Source: Rhodobacteraceae bacterium M382 (GTDB taxonomy: Bacteria; Pseudomonadota; Alphaproteobacteria; Rhodobacterales; Rhodobacteraceae). From it: a DNA stretch of 64,000 nucleotides. Positions within the stretch are counted from its first letter, which is position 1; each line of letters starts with the position of its first letter. The notes beneath the pieces are model-generated. The model saw only the letters and a program-made list of their open reading frames with translations, was not told the DNA's origin and made no database searches. Location of the stretch: NCBI GenBank assembly GCA_025141015.1, contig CP081098.1, positions 4,160,501 through 4,224,500 on the forward strand. The letters are read 5' to 3'. Positions 34,973-44,345 of this stretch are shown one piece after another. Both the position numbers and the translations under genes were made by a program.

Positions 34973-35302
34973 ATGCATCGGCAGATGATCAAAAAAACAA
35001 GCAACACCATGGCCGCTGCAGGCAACCCGAACTGGCCCAATGTTACCGGTCGTTTTGACGACGATAACGCCAACTGGCCCGTTCCGGAATGGCAGGCCGC
35101 AACACCGCTCTGGGCAACGCTGGCGCAGTGGACCCAGTTCACCGACTTCGCAATTCATGCCAGAAGCGCCGTACGAGTCGAGGAAATGAAAGAGATCGCG
35201 GCGCTGTTCAAGGATCCTGCACCTGTCTGTTCGGACGAGCTGAGCATTCAGATGGAATGGAGCGGTGCGCCTGCGGATGGCGCTTTTCGGTGGATCCAGT
35301 GA
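34973..35302 (+). CDS. hypothetical protein or broken gene
   Basis: A 109-codon frame of no family I recognise, rich in Trp (NWPVPEW, LAQWTQF). It ends at 35302, but a neighbouring frame continues at once with similar character (FLRWSYPVNSVSWKLHGWI and further to about 35540). That suggests one longer ancestral gene split by a frameshift. No good ribosome-binding site was seen. It lies between the AKR terminator and the end of the GMC oxidoreductase gene. Confidence 0.25.
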   Translation: MHRQMIKKTSNTMAAAGNPNWPNVTGRFDDDNANWPVPEWQAATPLWATLAQWTQFTDFAIHARSAVRVEEMKEIAALFKDPAPVCSDELSIQMEWSGAPADGAFRWIQ

Positions 35303-35573
35303 ATGACGGGTTGTTCCTGCGCTGGTCCTATCCTGTGAACTCGGTTTCCTGGAAACTGCATGGGTGGATTGATAAACGTATCTCGGATTGGAAAGCCGCA
35401 GACGGTCACATGATGCACCTGACCGAAGTGCGGTTGTTGGCACACGTTCCACCCCGGCAAGCACCGCCAATGTCGATGTCCATCCGCGAACCGGTGGTAG
35501 AGGGGCTGTTGCAGCCCCCCCGGACACCAAATCAGTCAGGACGTTTCGCGAGCTACAGAGAGTGCCATCGTGA

Positions 35574-37175
35574 TCAATGGTTCCCCCGGATCATGTCGGC
35601 AGCTTTTTCCGCCATCATGATCGTCGGCGCATTGGTGTTGGAGCCGATCACGCTGGGCATGGCCGAGCTGTCGCAAATGCGCAGCCCATCAATACCGTGA
35701 ACACGCATTTTCGGGTCCACAACGGCCATATCATCGACACCCATCTTGCAGGTGCAGGTCGGGTGATACGAGGTGCGGCCATACTGGCGCGCATAGGCTT
35801 CGTAGTCGGCCTGGGTCTTTACGCCGTCATCGGGGAAACGGATCTTGCGGATGTATTTCTGCAGGCTGGGCTGGCGGAAGATTTCCACCGAATGTTTGAT
35901 CCCGTCCACCGAAATCCTCAGGTCATCGGGGTGACCCAGAAAATTGGGATCAACCAGCGGCAGATCTTCGATCCTGTTTGACCGCAGGCGCACCGTGCCG
36001 CGCGCCTTGGGCCGCAACGTATAGGAGTTGAGCGTGATGCCGGAACTTCCCTTGGGCACGCTGGGAACACCTGCCTCGGCACCGGCACCGGCAAGGAAGT
36101 GGAATTGCAGATCCGGCACTGTCGCGGTCTTGTCGCCATACCAGAAGGCGCCGCCCTCCACGACGTTTGACGCAACGGGGCCCGAGCCAAACAAGACATA
36201 TTGCATCCCGGCCCAGATGGCCCAATGGGGTTTGCCATATTTGTCCAGGCTTTGATGGCCGTTCAGTTCGGCCACGATATCAACACCGAAATGATCGTTC
36301 AGGTTCTCACCCACGCCGGGCAGATCGTGGATCACGTCAACTCCGACGTCGCGCAGATGTGCGACAGGACCGACGCCTGAATGCAGCATCAATTTTGGCG
36401 TGCCGATGGCACCCGACGTGACCAGTACCTCCTGATCCGCGCGGACCACGGTTCTTTGTCCGTCCCGGGCGTATTCCACCCCGGTTGCCCGACCGTTTTC
36501 GATCACGACCCGATGCACCTGGCAGCCGATCTCGACCGTCAAATTCGAACGCTTCAGCGCCGGGCGCAGATAACCCACCGCTGCCGAACAGCGTTTGTTG
36601 TTCCAGATCGTGGTCTGATAGACCCCGGCCCCTTCCTGCACCGGACCGTTGAAATCCGGATTATAGGGCAGACCCGCCTCTTGCGCCGACCGCACAAAGG
36701 CGCGGGTCATCTCTTGCGGAGCCGACAGGTTCGACACGCCCAGCGGGCCGTCCGTGCCGTGCCAGTCGCCGGACAGGATCGCGTTACGTTCAGAGCGGAT
36801 AAAATATTTCTTGACCTCGTCAAAGGACCAGCCGTCACAGCCTTCCTCGTTGGCCCAGCGGTCGTAATCCACGGGGTTGCCACGGGTGAACACCTCGGCA
36901 TTGATCGAACTGCCCCCGCCAATCACGCGCGCCTGCGCATAGGGGATTTCACGGTTGTTGGCATGGACCTGCGGAACGGTGGTAAACCCCCAGGTGTGCG
37001 GCCCGTCGGTCATCTTGGCGAAACCAACCGGCATGTGAATAAGCGGATGGTTGTCCTTGCCGCCCGCTTCCAGCAACAGGACCCGCACCGCGCTGTCTTC
37101 GGTCAGACGATTGGCCAGCACACAGCCCGCCGATCCGCCGCCAACAATCACATAGTCATATCCAGACGTCGCCAT
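35574..37175 (-). CDS. GMC family (choline dehydrogenase-like) oxidoreductase
   Basis: A 533-residue FAD-dependent alcohol dehydrogenase/oxidase. The N-terminal DYVIVGGGSAGCVLANRL dinucleotide motif, the second GMC signature around VTSGAIGTPKLML, and the C-terminal SYHPTCTCKMG with catalytic His are present. It oxidises a primary or secondary alcohol to an aldehyde or ketone, passing electrons to quinone or oxygen. It is last in the nine-gene transporter operon, after an aldehyde dehydrogenase that would take the next step. ATG 37187 is an alternative start. Confidence 0.87.
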   Translation of the reverse strand: MATSGYDYVIVGGGSAGCVLANRLTEDSAVRVLLLEAGGKDNHPLIHMPVGFAKMTDGPHTWGFTTVPQVHANNREIPYAQARVIGGGSSINAEVFTRGNPVDYDRWANEEGCDGWSFDEVKKYFIRSERNAILSGDWHGTDGPLGVSNLSAPQEMTRAFVRSAQEAGLPYNPDFNGPVQEGAGVYQTTIWNNKRCSAAVGYLRPALKRSNLTVEIGCQVHRVVIENGRATGVEYARDGQRTVVRADQEVLVTSGAIGTPKLMLHSGVGPVAHLRDVGVDVIHDLPGVGENLNDHFGVDIVAELNGHQSLDKYGKPHWAIWAGMQYVLFGSGPVASNVVEGGAFWYGDKTATVPDLQFHFLAGAGAEAGVPSVPKGSSGITLNSYTLRPKARGTVRLRSNRIEDLPLVDPNFLGHPDDLRISVDGIKHSVEIFRQPSLQKYIRKIRFPDDGVKTQADYEAYARQYGRTSYHPTCTCKMGVDDMAVVDPKMRVHGIDGLRICDSSAMPSVIGSNTNAPTIMMAEKAADMIRGNH

Positions 37176-37274
37176 CCCGGCCCCCATTTCCCGATATACC
37201 GTTGCGGTCCCGCCAGCGTTTTCGAACTGGCGTGACCGCTTGTTTCAAACCGGATCAGACCTGACCCGCCGCGA

Positions 37275-38777
37275 TCATTCAACCCAATGGCTGCGTTTGC
37301 CGAACTCGATATGGATTGATTTCAACTGGGTGTATTCCTCGACCCCGTGCATCCCCGCCTCACGCCCCCAGCCCGAGGCCTTGAACCCGCCAATCGGCAG
37401 CTCGGGGCCACCAGCGAGGGTGGTGTTGACCCAGAACCGTCCGGCCTGCACGCGCCGCGCCACGGTCAGCGCCTTGTCAATATTTTTGCTCCACACACTG
37501 GCGGCCAGCCCGTATTCCGTGTCGTTGGCGATTTTGATCGCGTCTTCGATATCGTCAAAGGGGATGACACACAGAACCGGGCCAAAGATCTCTTCGCTGG
37601 CGATGGCCATATCCGTGGTGACGTTGGTAAAGACGGTTGGCTCGATATATTGCCCGCCGGAAACCTGGAGCGTTCCGCCGCCGGAAATCAGTCTGGCACC
37701 TTCTTCCTGACCCTTGGCGATGTAGGACAGGATGGTGTTGTTTTGTGCGCCCGTGGTGATAGCACCGGCCTGTGTCGCCTCGTCCAGGGGATCGCCTATG
37801 CGTACCTTGTGCAGCTTGGCCGCCACCTTTTCGGCGAAATCGTCTGCGACCGACCGTTCCACCAACAGCCGGGACCCCGACACACAGCACTGGCCAGTAT
37901 TGAAGGCGATACCAAAGGCCACGCCATCGGCGGCGTCATCCAGATCGGCATCTGCAAAAACGATCTGAGGGTTCTTACCGCCCAGCTCCAACGCCAGCTT
38001 CTTGAAATTCGAAGCCCCGGATGCGGCGACCACAGACCGTCCCACGCCGGTCGATCCGGTAAAGGACAGCATGTCCACATCCATGTGTTCTGCCAACTTC
38101 TGCCCGACACTGCGGCCCGAACCGGTCACAACATTGAACACCCCATCGGGCAGGCCCGCCTCGCTCAGGATTTCGGCCAGGATCAATGTGGTCGCGGCCG
38201 TGACTTCGGACGGTTTCGCAACAATGGTGCATCCGGACGCCAGGATATAGGGCACCCGTTCACACAGGATCAGAAACGGAAAGTTCCATGGCGTGATCAG
38301 CCCGACAACCCCGACCGGTTCGCGGGTGACAACGCCCATCGCCCCGTCGCCCGAGTTGTTGAAACTGTCACCATGCAAACCGCGCGCCAGACCGGCGGCG
38401 AATTCGAACATGCCGACGCAGCCGCCCACCTCGGCGCGAGCCTGTGAAATCGGCTTGCCGTTTTCCAGCACCTCCCAATAGGCGATCTCATCCGTGCGCT
38501 GGCGGATTAGTTCGGCGGCTTTGAGCAGAACGCCCCCGCGATCAGCCCCGGACAGTCCCGACCAACGCCGGTCGTCAAAGGCCTTGCGGGACGAGGCCAC
38601 AGCTGCGTCAAGATCCGCCTCGGTGCAGCGCGGCATCCGGGTGACCGGCACGCCATGCCCTGGAGAGCTGCGTTCGAACACGTCGCGATCTCCGGCCGAC
38701 ACCGGCTTGCCATCAAGAAAGAAACCGAAATCGCGCGGCTCGCTGGGCGGGGGCAGGATTGAGCTGGAATGATCCAT
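37275..38777 (-). CDS. NAD(P)-dependent aldehyde dehydrogenase
   Basis: A 500-residue full-length ALDH. ITPWNFPF near 165, the glutamate in LELGGKNPQIVFADAD and the nucleophilic Cys in FNTGQCCVSGSR are in place. The sequence is of the betaine/4-aminobutyraldehyde dehydrogenase type. It would convert the aldehyde made by the GMC oxidoreductase or the Zn-alcohol dehydrogenase to the carboxylate that the CoA-transferase activates. It lies 99 bp before the GMC gene in the same operon. Confidence 0.9.
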   Translation of the reverse strand: MDHSSSILPPPSEPRDFGFFLDGKPVSAGDRDVFERSSPGHGVPVTRMPRCTEADLDAAVASSRKAFDDRRWSGLSGADRGGVLLKAAELIRQRTDEIAYWEVLENGKPISQARAEVGGCVGMFEFAAGLARGLHGDSFNNSGDGAMGVVTREPVGVVGLITPWNFPFLILCERVPYILASGCTIVAKPSEVTAATTLILAEILSEAGLPDGVFNVVTGSGRSVGQKLAEHMDVDMLSFTGSTGVGRSVVAASGASNFKKLALELGGKNPQIVFADADLDDAADGVAFGIAFNTGQCCVSGSRLLVERSVADDFAEKVAAKLHKVRIGDPLDEATQAGAITTGAQNNTILSYIAKGQEEGARLISGGGTLQVSGGQYIEPTVFTNVTTDMAIASEEIFGPVLCVIPFDDIEDAIKIANDTEYGLAASVWSKNIDKALTVARRVQAGRFWVNTTLAGGPELPIGGFKASGWGREAGMHGVEEYTQLKSIHIEFGKRSHWVE

Positions 38778-38797
38778 GTTGTCCTCTGTCTGGAATG

Positions 38798-38820
38798 CGC
38801 CCGGCGCAGTTCGCCGGGCG
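38798..38820 (-). other. intra-operon hairpin between ABM and ALDH genes
   Basis: Perfect 9-bp GC-rich inverted repeat CGCCCGGCG (38798-38806) / CGCCGGGCG (38812-38820) with a 5-base loop in the 54-bp gap. No U-run follows. It may reduce downstream expression or protect the 3' end of the upstream message. Confidence 0.45.
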
Positions 38821-38831
38821 TCAGATCTGTT

Positions 38832-39131
38832 TCAGTCTTCGATTGACGAAAGTGTGCGCACAACAAGGGGAGTCGCCTGCATCGCCTCGAGCTTTGGTCC
38901 CCAAATTGCGAACCAATCCTGGGCCAGATGCATGTCGAGATCGGCCTTTGAGCTCCAGACCTCCACAATGGTCATCTTGTCGGGGTTGGAGCCATCACGC
39001 CAAAGTTCATATTGCTCGCAACCCTGTTCGCCGCGCGAACGGGGGATGAATTCGTCGCGGAACATGGCCACGAATTCTTCGGCCAGGTCCGGTTTAACAT
39101 CCAGTTCCACCAAAAGACGCATCTTCGCCAT
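38832..39131 (-). CDS. antibiotic biosynthesis monooxygenase (ABM) domain protein
   Basis: A 99-residue single ABM domain (dimeric ferredoxin-like fold): KMRLLVELDVKPDLAEEFVA, EQGCEQYELWRD and MTIVEVWSSKADLDMHL. Family members include cofactor-free quinol monooxygenases and proteins that assist redox enzymes. Its ATG shares one base with the stop of the flavodoxin gene, so the two are co-translated; a quinone-related reaction together with that flavoprotein is plausible. Confidence 0.8.
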   Translation of the reverse strand: MAKMRLLVELDVKPDLAEEFVAMFRDEFIPRSRGEQGCEQYELWRDGSNPDKMTIVEVWSSKADLDMHLAQDWFAIWGPKLEAMQATPLVVRTLSSIED

Positions 39132-39700
39132 CAGCCTGCAAGCTCCCAAAACCGTTGATATTTTGCTTCCAACGGATGCAGTTCCTTGCGCCCGTCAACA
39201 TAGTAGCCGACCCATTCCGCCAGGCGTTGCCCCGCGCGGCGGCAGGCCTCTTTGGCATGATCCGCACGCGGTTCGCCGGCGACCACCGCGCCGTAATGCA
39301 GGCTTTCTTTCTTGGCAACGTAATCGGTGATGCCGAACACGAAATAGCCCATATTCATCATCATGATGGACAACGCCTGGCAGGTTAGTTCGCCACCGCC
39401 GCCCAACGACCCGGCCGAGGTAAACGGCACCGCGAATTTACCATCCGTCTTGAACCAGATGTCCGGCGTTCTGTCGTCCCACCATTTTTTCATCTTCCAG
39501 GAGATCCCGCCAAGATGGGTCGGGCAGCCAATCGCAATCCCGTCTGCCCAGAACACGTCTTCGGTTTCGGCGTCATCCACGTGGCGCACCCGCAATTCCA
39601 TGCCTTCGACACGCTCGACACCCTCCTGCACCAGCGGCACCATGGTCGACGTGAATTTGCGGTCGCTTTCGCTGTCATAGATGATCAGGATCTTCGCCAT
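39131..39700 (-). CDS. flavodoxin-like NAD(P)H:quinone oxidoreductase
   Basis: A 189-residue flavodoxin-fold protein resembling WrbA/NADPH-dependent FMN reductases. IYDSESDRKFTSTM replaces the usual FMN phosphate loop, and GCPTHLGGISWKMKKWWD and FTSAGSLGGGGE form the isoalloxazine site. It likely reduces quinones by two electrons. It is the second enzyme gene after the transporter in the operon and is coupled to the ABM gene. Substrate is not determinable. Confidence 0.82.
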   Translation of the reverse strand: MAKILIIYDSESDRKFTSTMVPLVQEGVERVEGMELRVRHVDDAETEDVFWADGIAIGCPTHLGGISWKMKKWWDDRTPDIWFKTDGKFAVPFTSAGSLGGGGELTCQALSIMMMNMGYFVFGITDYVAKKESLHYGAVVAGEPRADHAKEACRRAGQRLAEWVGYYVDGRKELHPLEAKYQRFWELAG

Positions 39701-39722
39701 TTTGTCCTCCCAGACAATTTGA

Positions 39723-40766
39723 TCAGAATGTTATTTGTGTTTTCAAATCGCCGGGACGGGCGGCCAGCGTGTCAAACGCCGCCTGAATATCCGCCAGCGA
39801 ATAGCTTGCCGCGGTGAAACGTTCGGTCTTGATCCGTCCGTGGATCAGCAAGGTCAGCGCGTCATGCATGTCTTCCCCCATGCCCGCGACCGATCCCTTG
39901 ATCGAATTCTCGCTCAGAACCGTGTCCAGGATGTTCAGCGCCAGCGCATCGTCCGGACCAGTGATGCCAAAGGCGGCGATATGGCCGCCTCTACGGATCA
40001 GCCGGGTCGCTTGTTGGTAAAGCCGTGGCAGGCCGACGCATTCGATCACCACATCCGCGCCGCGCCCATCGGTATGGTCGCGCACCACCTGCTCCAACTT
40101 GTCGGGATCTGTGACGCCCACATCCGCCCCGGCCTCAACCGCCATTTGCACCCGGTCTTCGGACAGGTCCGCAACAATGATCGGTGCCGCGCCGATGGTG
40201 CGCAACAGCTGGACATGCAGATTTCCGATTGGCCCGGCGCCCAGCACCACCACCGATTGGCCAAATGTTACCCCGGCCTTGCGCGCGCAGCGCACCACGC
40301 AGGCAAGCGGTTCGGTGAGCGCCAGCACCGCAGCTGGAACGTCTGCCGGGACCGGGATCACCAGCCGCGCGGGGACCGCCACATATTCGGCGAACGCACC
40401 GTCCATCGTGATCCCCAGCTGGTTCATCTCCGGACAATTCAGAACCTCGTTGCGGCGACACCAGAAGCAGGTTCCGCACCCGATGTTCATGTCCACCACC
40501 ACGGGCTGATCCAGGGACAGGCCGGTCACGTCTTCGCCCAGCTCGGCAATCACCCCGGTGAACTCATGCCCGGGAACCATCGGCAGATTTTCCGCTGCAT
40601 AATGGCCATTGAAGATATGCACATCGGTGCCGCAGATGCCGACGCGGGTGACACGCACCAGCACCTCGTCCCGGTCGGGTTTGGGGCGCGGCACGTCTTT
40701 GACCTCGAACTTTCCCGGTTCCACCAGAACGGCGGCGCACATGGTTTCCGTGTCGGAAGGGGTCAT
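39723..40766 (-). CDS. zinc-dependent alcohol dehydrogenase (MDR superfamily)
   Basis: A 347-residue sorbitol/threonine dehydrogenase-like enzyme. Catalytic zinc ligands are Cys in GICGTD and GHEF; the structural zinc site is CGTCFWCRRNEVLNC; the Rossmann motif is VLGAGPIGNLH. It oxidises a polyol or secondary alcohol with NAD+. It overlaps the upstream ABC permease gene by 4 bp, which ties it to the imported solute and makes it a candidate first enzyme of the pathway. Confidence 0.88.
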   Translation of the reverse strand: MTPSDTETMCAAVLVEPGKFEVKDVPRPKPDRDEVLVRVTRVGICGTDVHIFNGHYAAENLPMVPGHEFTGVIAELGEDVTGLSLDQPVVVDMNIGCGTCFWCRRNEVLNCPEMNQLGITMDGAFAEYVAVPARLVIPVPADVPAAVLALTEPLACVVRCARKAGVTFGQSVVVLGAGPIGNLHVQLLRTIGAAPIIVADLSEDRVQMAVEAGADVGVTDPDKLEQVVRDHTDGRGADVVIECVGLPRLYQQATRLIRRGGHIAAFGITGPDDALALNILDTVLSENSIKGSVAGMGEDMHDALTLLIHGRIKTERFTAASYSLADIQAAFDTLAARPGDLKTQITF

Positions 40767-41728
40767 TTCACCACCCGCAGTTTGGTACGGTCAATGGTGA
40801 GCGCGATGGCTGCAATCAGGATCAGGCCGAACACCATCTGTTGCTTGGTCGCATCCACTTCGAAGTAAAGCATCGAAGAGCGGATCACCGCCACGATCAG
40901 CGTGCCGATCAGCGTGTTGACCACGCCACCCACACCGCCGGTCAGCGGCGTGCCGCCCACCAGCACCGCCACGATGGCAGGCAACAGGAACCCGTTGGCC
41001 AGGGTAGGTGATCCACCCGAGAGCTTGACCGAGAAAAGAAGACCAGCAATGGCCGCCAGCCCGGCAGAGACAGCAAAGGCAAGGATCTTGATCCGCGTCA
41101 CATTGAGACCCGACGCCACAGCGGCCGGTTCGCCCGCTCCCACGGCTTTCAGGGCTCTACCAAATGTAGTGCGCGATTGCAGGAACCAAGTGGCGATCAC
41201 CAGCGCCGCGCCAATAAAGAGCTCATGCGGGATGCCTGCGGTTACCCTGGTCATCCAGCCAAAATTCGCATCGCGCATGGATGCATCCATGAACAGCGCA
41301 CGCTGCCCTGACAAATATTGCGCCGCCGAATAGGCCACGCCACCGATTGCCAGCGTCGAAATGAAGGACGGGACCAAAAGTTTGGTGGTCACATAGCCCG
41401 ACACCGCCCCCATGACCAACCCGGCCAAGAGACAGATCACAGCAGCGCCGATCCCAAAGGTCGGCAAGGTCAGGGTGGCAATCACCGTGGTCATATTGGC
41501 AATCGACTGCGCCGACAGGTCAATCCCACCGATATAGATGGCAAAGGTCATGCCAAGCGCCATGATGAACAAAGGCACAATGTCAGCCGCCATCGACACT
41601 AGATTCACCGGGCGAAGGAAGTTTGAGTCCGCCACCCCGACTATGAGAACCAGAGCCAGGAGGGTCATCCACGGCAGGTGCGGCTTGATCCGTTCAAAAC
41701 TTACAGCGGTCATCGTGTTGGAAGTCAT
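40763..41728 (-). CDS. sugar-type (CUT2) ABC transporter permease
   Basis: A 321-residue inner-membrane permease of the RbsC/BPD_transp_2 family, with 8-10 spans and the conserved GLNVTRIKILAFAVSAGLA and GGTPLTGGVGGV loops. It forms a heterodimeric channel with the second permease at 43257. It ends coupled to the alcohol dehydrogenase gene. Confidence 0.9.
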   Translation of the reverse strand: MTSNTMTAVSFERIKPHLPWMTLLALVLIVGVADSNFLRPVNLVSMAADIVPLFIMALGMTFAIYIGGIDLSAQSIANMTTVIATLTLPTFGIGAAVICLLAGLVMGAVSGYVTTKLLVPSFISTLAIGGVAYSAAQYLSGQRALFMDASMRDANFGWMTRVTAGIPHELFIGAALVIATWFLQSRTTFGRALKAVGAGEPAAVASGLNVTRIKILAFAVSAGLAAIAGLLFSVKLSGGSPTLANGFLLPAIVAVLVGGTPLTGGVGGVVNTLIGTLIVAVIRSSMLYFEVDATKQQMVFGLILIAAIALTIDRTKLRVVK

Positions 41729-41738
41729 CTTTCGGTCC

Positions 41739-43247
41739 TCAGATCATGTGGTGGACAAGGTCATAGAGCGACGGCTTATCCCCTGGGCTGCAATCGAAAC
41801 GTTTCTGCGCGACGCCATCCTTCAACACGATGATCGTGTGGCTCAGGCCAATCGCCTCTTCCAGCGTGTCCGCCACCAGGATGATCCCCACCCCGTCATC
41901 GGACATTTCACGCACCATGTCGTAAACGTCTTCTTTGGCTCCGATATCGAGCCCCCGCGTCGGGTGATCGAGCAAAATGATGTCTGAGCCGGCGGAACGC
42001 CATTTCGCCAGCACCACCTTTTGCTGATTGCCACCGGACAGCCCGCCGCAATCCTTATAGACATCCGGGGTTTTGATCGCCAATCGATCAATCCATTGCC
42101 GCGCCAGAGACTTTTCCTCGCCGATGCGCAAGATGCCGTAATTGGCGTAGTTTCCGAACTGACTCAGGGTCATGTTCTCATAAACATTCATCCCAGCGAC
42201 AATGCCTTCGACCTTTCGTTCGCGCGGAGTATATCCCACTCCGTTGGCCACGCCGGACTGTGCATTGAAGGTCTTTATTGCATTGCCTTTGATAGCCACC
42301 TGACCCAAATTCGGAGTTTCAAGGCCAAAAACCGTGCGCAGGATCGCTTCGCGGCCCGACCCTTCGGTGCCAACTAGGCAAAGCACTTCGCCGGGATGCA
42401 GCTCAAACGAAATATCGGAATATTTACGGTCAACCGACACCGTATCAAAGGACACCAGCGGCTGGGTGTCAGCCTGATAGGGTTTCTGTTTCTGCTCGCG
42501 GTAATATTCCTTGTCGACATCGCGCCCCACCATCTTGTGCTGGATCGCGTCCACATTTGCTTCGTCATGGCTGACCACATCAACCACTTGTCCATCTTTC
42601 ATCACATAGATACGGTCGGACAGCTCCAACACCTCATCCATCCGGTGACTGACAAAGATAAACGACGCACGGTTGGTCAGTTCGCGCACGAGGCTGAATA
42701 AAAGCTCTACCTCTTCTTTGGCCAGAACCGAGGTTGGTTCGTCCAACAGGATCACCAGATCACCGTCTATGCGTTCTTCCAAGGTCAGCACCTTGGCGAG
42801 TTCAACCAGTTGCCGCTGGGCAAACGACAGTTTTGAGGTGATCATTGCCGGATCAATATCCAGCTTGACTTTGGCCAGCTGCATGCGTGCAGCTGCAGCC
42901 ATCGCTTTCCAGTTAATCACACCGAATTTGACGAATTGGCTTTCAAAGCCAAGAAAGATGTTTTCCATCACCGTCAGGTTGGTGATCAGCGATTGTTCCT
43001 GAAACACCATGCCGATGCCATGATCCATGGCCTGTCGCGGGTTCTGGAACCGCACCTTGGTGCCATCGATTGTGATGTCGCCGCCATCGGGTTGATAGGC
43101 ACCATAGATCACCTTCATCAAGGTCGATTTTCCGGCACCGTTTTCCCCAACCAGCCCAACGATCTCGCCGCGCCCGATTTTAAAATCCACAGCCTTGAGC
43201 GCATGCACCCCGGGGAAGATTTTGTCTACTTTTTGAAGCTCGTACAT
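41739..43247 (-). CDS. sugar-type (CUT2) ABC transporter ATP-binding protein
   Basis: A 502-residue protein with two ABC domains in tandem, as in RbsA. First domain: Walker A GENGAGKST, signature-like LSFAQRQLVE, Walker B VILLDEPTS. Second domain: the degenerate P-loop GTEGSGRE and signature LSGGNQQK, with IILLDHPTRGLD as Walker B. The Gln-Glu changes in the second domain are usual for CUT2 systems. It lies between the two permease genes with about 10-bp gaps. Confidence 0.92.
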   Translation of the reverse strand: MYELQKVDKIFPGVHALKAVDFKIGRGEIVGLVGENGAGKSTLMKVIYGAYQPDGGDITIDGTKVRFQNPRQAMDHGIGMVFQEQSLITNLTVMENIFLGFESQFVKFGVINWKAMAAAARMQLAKVKLDIDPAMITSKLSFAQRQLVELAKVLTLEERIDGDLVILLDEPTSVLAKEEVELLFSLVRELTNRASFIFVSHRMDEVLELSDRIYVMKDGQVVDVVSHDEANVDAIQHKMVGRDVDKEYYREQKQKPYQADTQPLVSFDTVSVDRKYSDISFELHPGEVLCLVGTEGSGREAILRTVFGLETPNLGQVAIKGNAIKTFNAQSGVANGVGYTPRERKVEGIVAGMNVYENMTLSQFGNYANYGILRIGEEKSLARQWIDRLAIKTPDVYKDCGGLSGGNQQKVVLAKWRSAGSDIILLDHPTRGLDIGAKEDVYDMVREMSDDGVGIILVADTLEEAIGLSHTIIVLKDGVAQKRFDCSPGDKPSLYDLVHHMI

Positions 43248-43256
43248 ATCCCGCCC

Positions 43257-44222
43257 CTATTTCACGAAGGTTACGGATTTGCGGTCGGTAGAAAGCACCA
43301 CAGCGACAATCACCAGCGCGCCGAGCACACCATCCTGCACGTAACCGGGCAGGCCGATCACCACCATGCCGTTGTTGATCACGTTCACGATCAACACTCC
43401 GATCAGCGTGTTCCACACACCACCAATCCCACCCCAAAGCGCGGTGCCGCCGACCACAACCGAGGTGATGGAAACAAACATAAAGTTCGACCCGGTTGCG
43501 GTTTCGGCGATGCCGATCCGGCCCACGGCCAAAAGCGCGCCCACCGCATAGAAAACGCCTGCCAGTGTAAAGCCCAGGATTCGCACCCGGTTCACGTTCA
43601 GCCCCGAAGCATGAGCCAACTCTTCTCCGCCGCCAACAGCATAGAAATTGCGGCCCAATGTGGTGCGTGTCTGAATAAACCAACCGATGAGCAAAAAGCC
43701 GAGCGCCACATAGCACATGATTGGAAAGCCGAACCAACGCTCGGTCAGCAAAGCGCGGAACAGGTCGTCTTCGACCCGGATGCGGTCGCCGCCCGTCAGC
43801 AACAGCGCAAAGCCGGTGCCGACAAAACCCATCGCTAGCGAGGCCATGAAGGACGGGATCTTTAGCCAGACATGCACCAGCCCGTTCACCAAACCAACCG
43901 CAGCCCCCACCAGCAACGCCAAAGGCAGCGCCAGCCAGGCGATCGAGGCCAGTGTTCCGCCCAACGCAATGAACGCAAAGGCGAACACCACGGCACAGAC
44001 TGACACCGTGCCCTCCATTGACAGGTCAATGGACCCCATGATGATGATGAATGTCACCCCAACTGCCACCATCAGCGCAGGAGCCGAGGAAATCCCAATT
44101 CGGGCGAAGTTGCGCAGCGAAAAAAATCGCGGCTCCATCGCTGCAAAAAACAGCACCAGCACCAGCAGGACGATCAACGGCGCCCATTTGATTAGAACAT
44201 CCCGTGTCAGCACACTGCCCAC
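43257..44222 (-). CDS. sugar-type (CUT2) ABC transporter permease
   Basis: A 321-residue RbsC-like permease, paralogous to that at 40763 with matching length and loops (GLNVNRVRILGFTLAGVFYA, GGTALWGGIGG). Two distinct permeases, rather than one forming a homodimer, is a pattern of some CUT2 transporters for non-ribose substrates and autoinducers. Confidence 0.9.
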   Translation of the reverse strand: MGSVLTRDVLIKWAPLIVLLVLVLFFAAMEPRFFSLRNFARIGISSAPALMVAVGVTFIIIMGSIDLSMEGTVSVCAVVFAFAFIALGGTLASIAWLALPLALLVGAAVGLVNGLVHVWLKIPSFMASLAMGFVGTGFALLLTGGDRIRVEDDLFRALLTERWFGFPIMCYVALGFLLIGWFIQTRTTLGRNFYAVGGGEELAHASGLNVNRVRILGFTLAGVFYAVGALLAVGRIGIAETATGSNFMFVSITSVVVGGTALWGGIGGVWNTLIGVLIVNVINNGMVVIGLPGYVQDGVLGALVIVAVVLSTDRKSVTFVK

Positions 44223-44310
44223 TGTTCCACTCCATGAAATGAAATTGCTTCAGCCATCTTAACCAGACCTGGCTGAATAAGTCGGACCATTCCTTGAAAT
44301 GATCCATCGC

Positions 44311-44335
44311 CGGGGCGACGCAGAACGCCGCCCCG
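44311..44335 (-). other. hairpin downstream of the ABC binding-protein gene
   Basis: Inverted repeat CGGGGCG (44311-44317) / CGCCCCG (44329-44335) within the 123-bp gap after the binding-protein stop. Such hairpins commonly protect the binding-protein part of the mRNA, giving more of it than of the permeases. Confidence 0.5.
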
Positions 44336-44345
44336 ATCAGGGAGG

